From: Puniceicoccales bacterium
Lineage (GTDB): Bacteria; Verrucomicrobiota; Verrucomicrobiia; Opitutales; UBA9783
Reading direction: 5' to 3'
Assembly (NCBI GenBank): GCA_031258545.1
Contig: JAIRMU010000008.1
Span: 1-64,000 of the forward strand
DNA length: 64,000 nucleotides
The notes under the pieces are model-generated. The model saw only the letters and a list, made by a program, of their open reading frames with translations. It was not told the DNA's origin and did not search any database. Of this stretch, positions 55,885 to 64,000 are shown piece by piece. How positions within the stretch are numbered: the first letter of the stretch is position 1; each line of letters starts with the position of its first letter. The position numbers and the translations under genes are program-made.

Positions 55885-57362
55885 TGAAGGTATTAAAGTC
55901 ATTAATGGAAGTCTTGAGTACAAGCAATCATGCCAAGATAAACTATTGCCACTGGAAATCAAATAACCATTTGGACAGTGCATTGCAAGGAGATGATGAC
56001 CTTGACGTTTTAGTTATCCCAAGCGATTTGCCTAAATTAAAATCCATTTTATTACAAAATGAGTTTATTGAAATGTACACGCCAATGTCTAGATATCAAC
56101 CAGGAATTTACCATTTTTACAAATTTGATACAGAAAGTTCAAAAATTATACACTTTCACTTGTTTGTGGATCTTATTACCGGCAATGGATTAGTTAAAAA
56201 TTTTCATCTCCCGTTTCGGGATATGTTATTGAAAGAAACCTGTCTGTATAAAAATTTGATCGTCATTCCAAGCTTAGAAACTGAATTTATTGTGTTTATT
56301 TTTCGCTTATTAAGTAAACAGGGAAACTTATTTGATTTTCAGAAATTTTTGAAAGAAAAAAAGCAAATTGTGGACGAATTTAAAACTTTTATAAAACACA
56401 TCAATTGTAAAAAAGTATTAGTTTTATTGCAGTCTCATAACGCAAACGAATTTTTGGTGCCATTTTACCACCAAGCTGTACAATATTTGAAAGCTAAGTC
56501 TTGGATTAAGTTATTTGTATTGGGAATTAAATTTAAACAAACTGCAAACTGGTATCGGTATTCATATTTTGTTGCCGTATACATAGAAATGAAAGGTATT
56601 TTTCGATATCTATACTGTAAATTAAGAAAAGAGAAGGCTGTACATTTTGGTTCTCCAACACCCATTGTAGCTCTTATTGGAGGTCCTGCATCAGGCAAAA
56701 CCACGCTCACAAAAAACATTAAAAAAATTTTGTGCCCTTATTTAGGCGTACACTATTTCCACGTTGGAAAACCCGAAGCATCTTGGATGTTTTGTTGGTT
56801 ACGCCTTTTTCTACCATTAATGAGAAAAATGTTACCACATCACACATCAACTTGCATTGAAAAAACGCAACAATTGGGCACTTTAGTAAAGGTTTCATAC
56901 TTACACATTTTCCGAAAGCTTATTCTTGCATACGAACGCAAAAAGCTAATAACGAAGATCTTCCAAAAATCAATATCTGGATCCTTATGTTTATGCGATC
57001 GATATCCGTTAAACAGTAAATTTTTAACGGACGGTAGTACTTTTTCCGATCATGATATTGCTTTTGAACGTTCAAATTTCAAACGCATGTTAATGCGCAT
57101 GGAAAAAAGAATTTACCAAACTTTCCCAAAGCCAAATTTAATATTTTTCTTAAAGGTATCTCCCAAGGTTGCACTTTTAAGAAACAGTATCCGTCTGCAA
57201 TCTTACAAAGATGAGGCATATTTACTATTTAGGCATAAACTTTTATGTGAAATTGAAAAATCTTACGATGGAGATTCTTCGTTTTATACAATAGACACAG
57301 AAGCAATGGACGAAACACATTGTTCTAATTTTATTATCAGCTCTATTTTGAGGAATATTTAA
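55884..57362 (+). CDS. bifunctional nucleotidyltransferase-like / thymidylate-kinase-like protein
   Basis: The 492-residue product has an N-terminal domain with YCHWKSNNHLD and GDDDLDVLVI, as in nucleotidyltransferase-fold proteins of surface-polysaccharide loci, and a C-terminal P-loop kinase domain (GGPASGKTT near 270, CDRYPLNS near 370) of the thymidylate-kinase type. Such fusions probably phosphorylate and activate a small alcohol or sugar for attachment to glycan; the substrate is unknown. It follows the frameshifted kinase with a TAATG overlap. Confidence 0.7.
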   Translation: MKVLKSLMEVLSTSNHAKINYCHWKSNNHLDSALQGDDDLDVLVIPSDLPKLKSILLQNEFIEMYTPMSRYQPGIYHFYKFDTESSKIIHFHLFVDLITGNGLVKNFHLPFRDMLLKETCLYKNLIVIPSLETEFIVFIFRLLSKQGNLFDFQKFLKEKKQIVDEFKTFIKHINCKKVLVLLQSHNANEFLVPFYHQAVQYLKAKSWIKLFVLGIKFKQTANWYRYSYFVAVYIEMKGIFRYLYCKLRKEKAVHFGSPTPIVALIGGPASGKTTLTKNIKKILCPYLGVHYFHVGKPEASWMFCWLRLFLPLMRKMLPHHTSTCIEKTQQLGTLVKVSYLHIFRKLILAYERKKLITKIFQKSISGSLCLCDRYPLNSKFLTDGSTFSDHDIAFERSNFKRMLMRMEKRIYQTFPKPNLIFFLKVSPKVALLRNSIRLQSYKDEAYLLFRHKLLCEIEKSYDGDSSFYTIDTEAMDETHCSNFIISSILRNI

Positions 57363-57407
57363 AACACTTCTTATTTTTAGATATTTTGCCTTTATTTTAC
57401 CCTACCA

Positions 57408-58223
57408 TTATCTTTTCCTGCAGACTGCAAATGTACGTCCTTTATCACCTTGTGTCCCTCGAGTGAGCACATACGATGTATCGATAGCAAAGTATTTTTG
57501 TAAACACTCGAGAACACATTTCAACTGCTCTTTGGATTCATAATTTGGCAAATGCGATTCAAATAACAGATATCCTCCATCGGAAACGTATCGATGGCAT
57601 TTTTGAAAGTAATCCTCAATGGATTGCTTTGTGTTATGGTCATATGTAGAGTGGTTAGTAAAAGACAAAACAACTTCGTAGGGCGGTTCGTGGTTAAAGT
57701 CTTCAAAAGTACCCGCCCAAAATTTAGCATTATCACATTTCAGGAAACTTTTCACACAATTGGCAACTTGAATAAGGTAGAGATTGCTATCAAACCCTTC
57801 AATTATCCTACACAAAGGTGCAACTTCTAAAGCAAGAAAACCAGCATTGGTTCCAATATCTAAAACAGTTTTACCCGTAACATATTTTTCTAATTGCATG
57901 CCAGCGATGCGTGCTTCGGTATTCCTAAAACCCGTAATGTGAATAGGACGACAAGACTGATAAAAATATCCTTCGCCATAATCATAGAAGGTATATTCCC
58001 GCAATTGAGCTTCCAGGATTTTCGCAATTTCATAATGTAAAGATAATTGCTTCCGAATTCTAAAATAATCTTTAAGTCTATTTAAAATAGCTTGTTTTTG
58101 AGCCTTATCTTTCAATTTTGAAAAATCTTGCAAAATAAAAACATTACACGCCTTTAACGGATTAAATGTTTCGTAGAGTAGTGAGGAATAATTCTTGCTT
58201 GCTCTTGCTTGCTCATAGGACAT
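57408..58223 (-). CDS. SAM-dependent methyltransferase
   Basis: The 271-residue product has a class I SAM-binding domain: VLDIGTNAGFLALEVA (motif I), then GFDSN (acidic loop) and EVVLSFTNHSTYDH, with GGYLLFES later. The overall pattern is near the CmoB/DUF1698 group. It lies 13 bases after the CDP-glycerol-type transferase and next to a CDP-phosphoramidate cluster; in Campylobacter that pathway uses methyltransferases to make methyl phosphoramidate, so this is a candidate for that step. That role is inference from position. Confidence 0.75.
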   Translation of the reverse strand: MSYEQARASKNYSSLLYETFNPLKACNVFILQDFSKLKDKAQKQAILNRLKDYFRIRKQLSLHYEIAKILEAQLREYTFYDYGEGYFYQSCRPIHITGFRNTEARIAGMQLEKYVTGKTVLDIGTNAGFLALEVAPLCRIIEGFDSNLYLIQVANCVKSFLKCDNAKFWAGTFEDFNHEPPYEVVLSFTNHSTYDHNTKQSIEDYFQKCHRYVSDGGYLLFESHLPNYESKEQLKCVLECLQKYFAIDTSYVLTRGTQGDKGRTFAVCRKR

Positions 58224-58236
58224 AATTATTCCTCAC

Positions 58237-59393
58237 TTACAAATTTTGTAAAGTTTTTTTGAGTTGATTTAGAATATAGGTTGCCCCCTGGCGAGCGGAT
58301 TGATTCCAATTAAAAACATGTTGCTCTCGTAAAGTGCAGAGACGTTGGCACCATTCTTCTCGCCGGATCAATAGATTATCCAGTAAATCTGGAAGTATGG
58401 AACACTGTGTAAGCGGTACCTCGATGCCAATTTCTTTTCGCAGAGCAATTTCTATAGGTTCCATTTGCAAATCTTGCCAGCGAGGATTGTGTTTTTTAAG
58501 TGGCGTTTCAATAAATATAACCGGACGTTCGGTTCCAAAGGTATATTCGAATGCAATGCCGGAACGATCTGTAATGAGTACATCGGCATCGTATAAGCTT
58601 TCTTCCGAAAGAAGTTGATCTTCCCAAACAAAACGGGGCAAAAATGCAATCTTACGTTGCAAATGGGATGCCTGCCGTGGACACCGTTTTAAAAACTCTG
58701 GATGTGGGCGCAAGACAACCGTATAATTTAAAGGTGCCAAGACTTCTATAAGTAATTCAATGCCGTTTTCAAGCAAACTAGCCGCACTCCAAGTAGGTGC
58801 GATGAGAATTTTTCTAACTTCTTTATCGTGTTTATAAGGTCTTTGTTGAAAAGTTTGGTAAACAACATCCATGCGTGGATACCCTACGGGTAACAACTTT
58901 TTGCTGGGCAAATGACACAAATTTTCTCGCTTCTGGATTTCCCGTACATGATGTGGGCCGACACAGAAGATCGTATCGTAGGCGTCAAATGCGCGTTCAT
59001 TGTACTGAAGGTGCGTGCTCGAAAATGCATGAAATAGGTATACGTATTCTTGCGTATGCGGTGACTTTTTTAAGTGATAGGTGTTTAGGTCAGGCATTGT
59101 AAAAACAAAAACCTGCGCATCCATTTTATCAAATACCGATTTCAAAAAATGCTTGAAAAAAAATGGATATAATCGCTCGTGATGTTGCAACAATAGAGGA
59201 TCTTTAGGATCCGAGGTAATGTACGAACACGAAACATCTGGGTCTTGTAAAATTTCTCCGATGAAGGGAGCAAACGTTTGAAAATAGATATCACGTTCGG
59301 AATAAAAAACTAAACGACGATGCTTATGATGTTCTTTGCTAAAAAAAGTTTGTAATTTTTATACTCCGTTTGCAGATTAGAAAACCAAGACAT
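58237..59393 (-). CDS. CDP-glycerol glycerophosphotransferase-like protein, frameshifted near the start
   Basis: The main frame contains TMPDLNTYHLKKS, YLFHAFSSTH, VLRPHPE and ITDRSGIAFEYTF, typical of CDP-glycerol glycerophosphotransferases that add (poly)glycerol phosphate-like units to surface glycan. Similarity continues upstream of the first in-frame TTG (59193): LVFYSERDIYFQTFAPFIG and YITSDPKDPLLL are family-like, but this frame has no start. An ATG at 59393 begins MSWFSNLQTEYKNYKLF in another frame; one extra T in the run opposite 59341-59347 would join the two. So the gene carries a one-base loss in a T7/T8 tract. Confidence 0.75.
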
Positions 59394-62300
59394 GGTCAAT
59401 ATGGGCGTATTTCAACAACAAGTAATTATTTTAGGTGCCGGTAAGTCAAAACAATTTCTTGAAAATCCATCCATCATTCACGTTGATCAGGAAACACGCA
59501 CTCTAGATTGGCTACTCAACGCGTTCGATAAAACCATCACACGTTATTTATTTGTGGGAGGATACAAGATGGATGAAATCACTCACCGTTATCCCCATTT
59601 GCATTTTGTCGTAAATCCCATTTGGAAACATTCAGGGTGCATAGAGTCATTGCGTTTATCGGATTTTGACCCACAATTGCCCGCTTTCATTTGTTACGGC
59701 GATATTTTAGTGCGTCCTGAATTGGTCAAGAAGATGTTGCAAACGGCTCGGCAAGATGACGTTGATGCTGTATTTGCGCTCGATTCGGATCCAAAAACAA
59801 TTGAAGTAAAACCCGACTGCGAATGCATTTATTGCAATTTTAATGGCAACGATCGTAGACAAAACTTTATTGGACTTATTTATTTGAAGCCGAATGTATT
59901 GCGGCAATTAAAGAACAACTTTCCTTCCGATTCAACCCACCAACGTTTGTCGGGCCTATTGCCTTATTTGCTACAAAATAAATTCAACATCCAAACGGTG
60001 GAGGCGCATGGGTTATGGGTGGAAGTGCAGCAGCCGAATGACGTAGCTCGTTTTGTTCTCACCACCAAGGCTCAAACTTTACATACCTTAAGGCATCGTA
60101 TTACCAAAGCAAAAATAGCAGAACAAGTACATTTTTCGGTCCAAGAGTGGCAAAATAATCGGCAAACTATACTCGACATTTTAAGGCAAACTTTTGGGAA
60201 AAAATTGTTGGTTGTCCGCAGTAGTTCATTGCAGGAAGATGGATTTTCAAAAGCCAATGCTGGAAAATTTACAAGTGTTGCTGAGGTCCAAAACAACGAT
60301 GCCAATTTAACACGAGCCGTGGAAACCGTTATCGCTTCTTACGGTCAAGCAATGACCCAAGAAGATCAAATATTGGTGCAGCCTATGTTGCAAAATGTGG
60401 ACGCCTGTGGTGTCGTCTTCACGCGCACATTGAATTATGGAGCTCCTTATTACATCGTAAATTACGATATAGAAAATACGACAGCCGTCACGAGCGGTAC
60501 CAGCGATGGTGATTTTATTTTTTACCACTGGAAGGCTGCCCCTATACCTAAAAATGCTCCTTATTTTTTCAAAGATTTATACGAAGCGATTCAAGAAATT
60601 GAATTTTTGACGCAATTTGACGCTCTAGACATCGAATTTGCGATTACAAAGACGCATGAATTATACATTTTTCAGGTGCGTCCATTGGCTGCACAACATC
60701 TGCGTGAAATTGACGACGGCCAATTGCAGGAACAATTGCAACGAGCAGCCAAACGATTTGAAGATATGCAACAGGCACACCCTGGCATAAGTGGCAATCG
60801 GACTGTCTTTGGAATTATGCCCGATTGGAATCCTGCAGAAATTGTTGGCATCAAACCGAGAACATTGGCCATAACCCTTTATCAACAACTAATTACGCAT
60901 GAAATTTGGGCGCAACAACGACATGAATTTGGATACAAAGATGTACGTCCGTATCCGCTTATCGTATGTTTTTCTGGACACCCATACGTGGATGTTCGTG
61001 CCAGCATTCATTCTTTTTTACCCGCAAACCTAAAACAATCTACCACAGAAAAGCTCGTCCATTACTATCTAAGTCGCCTGTCAACACATCCCGAATGGCA
61101 CGATAAACTCGAATTCATGGTCATGCCCACGTGCTACACGTTCGATTTCGAAGACCGTTGGTACACGGTTTTAATACGCGAAGCCGGTTTATCGGAAGAC
61201 GAATTTGAATCGTACAGGCAAGATTTGTTGCATTTGACGCAAGATGCCTTTCAAAAATGTGCGGAACAATACAAAGCAACCGCGGCCATAAACGAACGAT
61301 TTGAAGCTATTCAACAAGTACCGCTGTCGGACTTAGATCGCTTGTACATATTATTCGAAACGTGTAAGCGCGGAACGTTGAATTTTTCCCACTTGGCACG
61401 CTGCGGTTTTGTTGCCAGTGCATTTTTAAAGTCTGCTGTAGCCAAAAACATACTTACGGAGGCCGAAAAGGAAACACTTTTGAGTAATATTCAAACCATC
61501 ACGGGAACATTTTTTGAAGAGACGAAAAAGGTCTTGCAGGGTCAAGTTTCGCGTACCCATTTTATTCATAAATACGGACATCTAAGGCCCGGTACGTACG
61601 ACATTACATCTCCTGCGTACAAAACGGATCCCGATAAATACTTATTTGGATATGCCGGACAACCTATTGCGACGGCGGTAATTCCTAAAAACACATTCCA
61701 TAATCCAACTTTCGAAAAGATTTTATTGGACACATTGTCGGTTTCGTTGGATACCTTTAGACAATTTTTACAACAATCCATTGCAGGTCGTGAATATTCC
61801 AAATTTGTTTTCACAAGGTACGTTTCTGAAATCCTGGATATTCTTGAACGTTTGGGGCAGATATACGGACTTGCTGCAGATGATGTTTCCCATCTCCCCA
61901 TTGCAACGTGGCTGGACTTGCGTAACGGTATCGCAAGTGACGGCAAAACAAAACGGCTTTTAAGGACGCAAATAGGATATCAAAAGGAGTATCATCAAGT
62001 TGCACGGTGCATCGAGTTGCCACCATTAATACTGCAACAAAGTGATTTTTTCTCATTCTTTGTGCCTAAAACTTTACCCAATTTTATTGGCAACCAATGC
62101 GTCGAAGCACCTCTCGTTTACTTAAAAAATTCAAGCGAAACAAACGGCGACCGTCTACGTCATAAAATCGTGTTGATTGAAAAGGCAGATCCCGGATTTG
62201 ATTGGATATTTAATTACGAAATTGCCGGCCTTATCACGGTATACGGTGGCCCCAATTCGCATATGGCAATTCGTTCAGCCGAATTTAAATTACCGGCCAG

Positions 62301-62394
62301 CATCGGCATTGGTACTACACTTTTTAATACGTTAAAAATGGCCCAATTGGTACAACTGGATTGCAACTCTCATACCTTGAAAATTGTACGTTAA
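59392..62394 (+). CDS. PEP-synthase-like kinase with N-terminal nucleotidyltransferase-like domain (L-glutamine kinase candidate)
   Basis: The 1000-residue product has three parts. Residues 1-230 resemble a nucleotidyltransferase fold (IILGAGKS, FVGGYKMDEI, CYGDILVRPELV). Residues about 240-430 match the ATP-grasp domain of PEP synthase/pyruvate phosphate dikinase (VRSSSLQEDG, NAGKFTSVAEV, VQPMLQNVDACGVVFTR). The C-terminus is the swivelling phospho-His domain with H957 in GGPNSHMAIRSAEFKLPA. The ATP-grasp plus phospho-His layout and the next two genes match Cj1418 of Campylobacter, which phosphorylates the amide of L-glutamine. Start ATG 59392 overlaps the divergent ATG; 59401 is possible. 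Confidence 0.8.
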   Translation: MVNMGVFQQQVIILGAGKSKQFLENPSIIHVDQETRTLDWLLNAFDKTITRYLFVGGYKMDEITHRYPHLHFVVNPIWKHSGCIESLRLSDFDPQLPAFICYGDILVRPELVKKMLQTARQDDVDAVFALDSDPKTIEVKPDCECIYCNFNGNDRRQNFIGLIYLKPNVLRQLKNNFPSDSTHQRLSGLLPYLLQNKFNIQTVEAHGLWVEVQQPNDVARFVLTTKAQTLHTLRHRITKAKIAEQVHFSVQEWQNNRQTILDILRQTFGKKLLVVRSSSLQEDGFSKANAGKFTSVAEVQNNDANLTRAVETVIASYGQAMTQEDQILVQPMLQNVDACGVVFTRTLNYGAPYYIVNYDIENTTAVTSGTSDGDFIFYHWKAAPIPKNAPYFFKDLYEAIQEIEFLTQFDALDIEFAITKTHELYIFQVRPLAAQHLREIDDGQLQEQLQRAAKRFEDMQQAHPGISGNRTVFGIMPDWNPAEIVGIKPRTLAITLYQQLITHEIWAQQRHEFGYKDVRPYPLIVCFSGHPYVDVRASIHSFLPANLKQSTTEKLVHYYLSRLSTHPEWHDKLEFMVMPTCYTFDFEDRWYTVLIREAGLSEDEFESYRQDLLHLTQDAFQKCAEQYKATAAINERFEAIQQVPLSDLDRLYILFETCKRGTLNFSHLARCGFVASAFLKSAVAKNILTEAEKETLLSNIQTITGTFFEETKKVLQGQVSRTHFIHKYGHLRPGTYDITSPAYKTDPDKYLFGYAGQPIATAVIPKNTFHNPTFEKILLDTLSVSLDTFRQFLQQSIAGREYSKFVFTRYVSEILDILERLGQIYGLAADDVSHLPIATWLDLRNGIASDGKTKRLLRTQIGYQKEYHQVARCIELPPLILQQSDFFSFFVPKTLPNFIGNQCVEAPLVYLKNSSETNGDRLRHKIVLIEKADPGFDWIFNYEIAGLITVYGGPNSHMAIRSAEFKLPASIGIGTTLFNTLKMAQLVQLDCNSHTLKIVR

Positions 62395-62999
62395 TGACAA
62401 CAAAAATAGGGATTACACAACGTGTGGAAACGGTAGAAGCGTATGCTGAAGTGCGCGATGCTTTGGATCAGCGTTGGTATCGTCTATTTGCACCGTTAGA
62501 TATGCTGTTGATACCGATTCCAAACGCGATAGAAAAGATAGATATTTACTGCCGCAAATGCAATTTGGACGGTTTTGTATTAACCGGAGGCAATCACCAT
62601 TCTCTGCGTGATCGTTGCGAAAAAAGTATTCTTGACTATGCCGTAAAACAACAAAAACCCGTCCTGGGTGTATGTCACGGCATGCAGTTTATATCCAAAT
62701 ATTTCAGAGCTCCGTTGGTACTTATGGAAGATCGTCATGTAGCCTGCGAACATTCCATTACTATTCGGGCAAATCGTTGGGGGTTCCCGGAAGGTGTACA
62801 TACGGTTAATTCGTACCATCGCCACGCTCTCTCGTGTGTACCCGCTGACTTTACAGGCTTTGCATTCGATAAAGAGGGTTACTGCGAAGCCATGCAACAC
62901 AACATACTTCCGTGGATAGCCTGCATGTGGCATCCGGAACGCGACACATCGCTGCCCATGTGGTTTTACACTTTTTTAAAAAAATTATTCCAAGCATGA
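62394..62999 (+). CDS. class I glutamine-amidotransferase-fold hydrolase (Cj1417-like)
   Basis: The 201-residue protein has the triad of the peptidase C26/GATase group: the nucleophile in GVCHGMQF and the His-Glu pair in MWHPERD. In Campylobacter the corresponding protein, Cj1417, hydrolyses CDP-L-glutamine to release CDP-phosphoramidate and glutamate. The ATG overlaps the stop of the kinase gene (TAATG), and its own TGA overlaps the next ATG. The identity of the substrate here is inferred from this context. Confidence 0.8.
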   Translation: MTTKIGITQRVETVEAYAEVRDALDQRWYRLFAPLDMLLIPIPNAIEKIDIYCRKCNLDGFVLTGGNHHSLRDRCEKSILDYAVKQQKPVLGVCHGMQFISKYFRAPLVLMEDRHVACEHSITIRANRWGFPEGVHTVNSYHRHALSCVPADFTGFAFDKEGYCEAMQHNILPWIACMWHPERDTSLPMWFYTFLKKLFQA

Positions 63000-63733
63000 A
63001 ATCCCCTCAAATTTTTATTTTATGCGCCGGTGAAGGACGACGACTACGGCCTCTCACCGAAGACCAACCTAAATGCCTGGTTCCTTATAGAAATAAACCG
63101 CTTTTACAGTACCAATTAGAAATTATCAAAGCGCTGCAATTAAACGATGTTACCCTGATTGGAGGATATCGGCATGAAGTTTTGCCAAATACGTATGCAA
63201 AAATTGTCAACGTACGTTACGCAGAAACGAACATGTTGTACAGTTTGTTCTGTGCGGAAGAAAGGATGGATGCATCCCGCGATATGATTGTTGCCTACGG
63301 CGATATCATTTATCATGCGTCTGTTTTAAAGATATTGCTGGAAGCGAACGATCCCATTGCAATTGTGACGGATGTAGATTGGAAATACTACTGGAAAAAT
63401 CGCATGGAGGATCCTCTACAAGATGCAGAAACGTTTCGTTGGGATCCTCATACACGTCGTATTCTCGAACTGGGAAGAAAACCCCAATCGCAATCTGATA
63501 TTCAGGGCCAATACATCGGCCTATTTAAAATCAGCGCATCCTACGTGACAACTTTTAAAACTTTCTACCATCATTTTTGCCAAACACATACAAATGCAGA
63601 AAAAGCCTACATGACCGACTTTTTGCAATACCTCATCGATCGGCAACAACCCGCATTCGGCATTCCCATCCACAACCGGTGGGCGGAATTCGATACCGTA
63701 CAAGATCTGCAAGTGAAAGTTGATTTCTTATGA
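62996..63733 (+). CDS. nucleotidyltransferase, CTP:phosphoglutamine cytidylyltransferase candidate (Cj1416-like)
   Basis: The 245-residue protein has the nucleotidyltransferase signature LCAGEGRRLRPLTEDQPKCL, GGYRHE, and ETNMLYSLFCAEE with YGDII, a pattern shared by phosphocholine and phosphoglutamine cytidylyltransferases. In the Campylobacter pathway Cj1416 joins CTP to phosphorylated glutamine. ATG 62996 overlaps the preceding TGA, and its TGA overlaps the next ATG. A phosphocholine cytidylyltransferase is the main alternative, but the adjoining amidotransferase and glutamine-kinase-like genes favour phosphoglutamine. Confidence 0.8.
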   Translation: MKSPQIFILCAGEGRRLRPLTEDQPKCLVPYRNKPLLQYQLEIIKALQLNDVTLIGGYRHEVLPNTYAKIVNVRYAETNMLYSLFCAEERMDASRDMIVAYGDIIYHASVLKILLEANDPIAIVTDVDWKYYWKNRMEDPLQDAETFRWDPHTRRILELGRKPQSQSDIQGQYIGLFKISASYVTTFKTFYHHFCQTHTNAEKAYMTDFLQYLIDRQQPAFGIPIHNRWAEFDTVQDLQVKVDFL

Positions 63734-64000
63734 AAAAGTGGGCACAAAATACGATTCTGGGGATGTTACTCCCATTTTTCTGGGCTATCTTTACCTACAA
63801 TCAAAACCATGGCTATTTTGCCAGTTGTTATGAACTTTTATGGCAGGCAAGTTTAATTTTGCTTTCATTACATGCATTTTTATCATTTTTGCGTATACCC
63901 TATCGCTACACCTGGGTTATATGGATAAGTCTGTTGATTCCCTTGTGGAATTTACCTGTTTTCACCGATAGCTTTGTTCGCCTTATCATTGTGTGCACGG
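63730..64000 (+). CDS. multi-pass membrane protein, truncated by the window edge
   Basis: A frame begins with ATG overlapping the previous stop (ATGA) and runs off the end. The visible 90 residues (MKKWAQNTILGMLLPFFWAIF, and two more hydrophobic segments) predict at least three membrane spans. N-terminal membrane bundles of this kind precede sulfatase-like phosphotransferase domains in LPS-modifying enzymes; by position it could be the transferase that puts the phosphoramidate group on glycan. The catalytic part is not in view, so this is speculation. Confidence 0.65.
   Translation, partial: MKKWAQNTILGMLLPFFWAIFTYNQNHGYFASCYELLWQASLILLSLHAFLSFLRIPYRYTWVIWISLLIPLWNLPVFTDSFVRLIIVCT

Overview
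The window looks like a piece of a host-associated Gram-negative chromosome, most likely from the Verrucomicrobiota (Opitutia-like). This is inferred from gene content: outer-membrane and LPS assembly genes, scattered type II secretion genes, a sigma-54 activator, a class III ribonucleotide reductase, and small lipoproteins. A type III secretion chaperone with large effector-like proteins points to life with a eukaryotic host. Several eroded gene copies, dead IS200-type insertions and long gene-free stretches suggest ongoing genome decay. No rRNA operon or CRISPR array is visible; two tRNA genes are present (Glu-TTC and an initiator-like Met-CAT).

Layout. 1-855 is a non-coding repeat with an outward promoter. 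0.86-4.6 kb is doxX-tig-clpP-clpX on the minus strand. 4.6-7.9 kb is a tandemly duplicated small exported-protein gene, an NtrC-type activator and plsC. 7.9-16.8 kb holds a dCMP deaminase, YqgE, a decayed pgi copy, an exported small heat-shock protein, intact pgi, a lipoprotein, a serine hydrolase, a secreted protein of unknown role, an EamA transporter and a pseudouridine synthase. 17.4-20 kb is a pseudopilin gene without a normal start, preceded by degenerate repeats, an 8-bp tandem array, a conserved promoter and a second copy of the repeat at position 1. 20-29.8 kb is mostly housekeeping (SDR reductase, ptsI, a beta-barrel protein, mutL, gltP-like, xerD, rpe, lptE, STAS protein).

30.1-34.2 kb is a type III secretion unit: a small protein, a CesT-type chaperone and a 1063-residue effector candidate with helical repeats and a papain-like Cys/His signature. 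A second effector candidate lies just after tRNA-Glu at 38.96-40.9 kb; it has an HELSH zinc-protease motif and an OTU-like C-terminus whose catalytic Cys is replaced. Between them are an adenylate-kinase-like gene and nrdDG. 40.9-52.9 kb holds gspF, pgpH, a HIT protein, gspE, exported proteins and a lipoprotein.

53.5-64 kb is a surface-polysaccharide region. Its first part (53.6-57.4 kb) is clearly AT-richer and has an O-antigen-ligase-like gene and two P-loop kinases. Its second part has a CDP-glycerol-type transferase, a methyltransferase and a tightly coupled cluster (59.4-63.7 kb) matching the Campylobacter L-glutamine kinase / amidohydrolase / cytidylyltransferase set (Cj1418, Cj1417, Cj1416) that makes CDP-phosphoramidate for surface glycan decoration. 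Two genes here carry single-base frameshifts in homopolymer runs.
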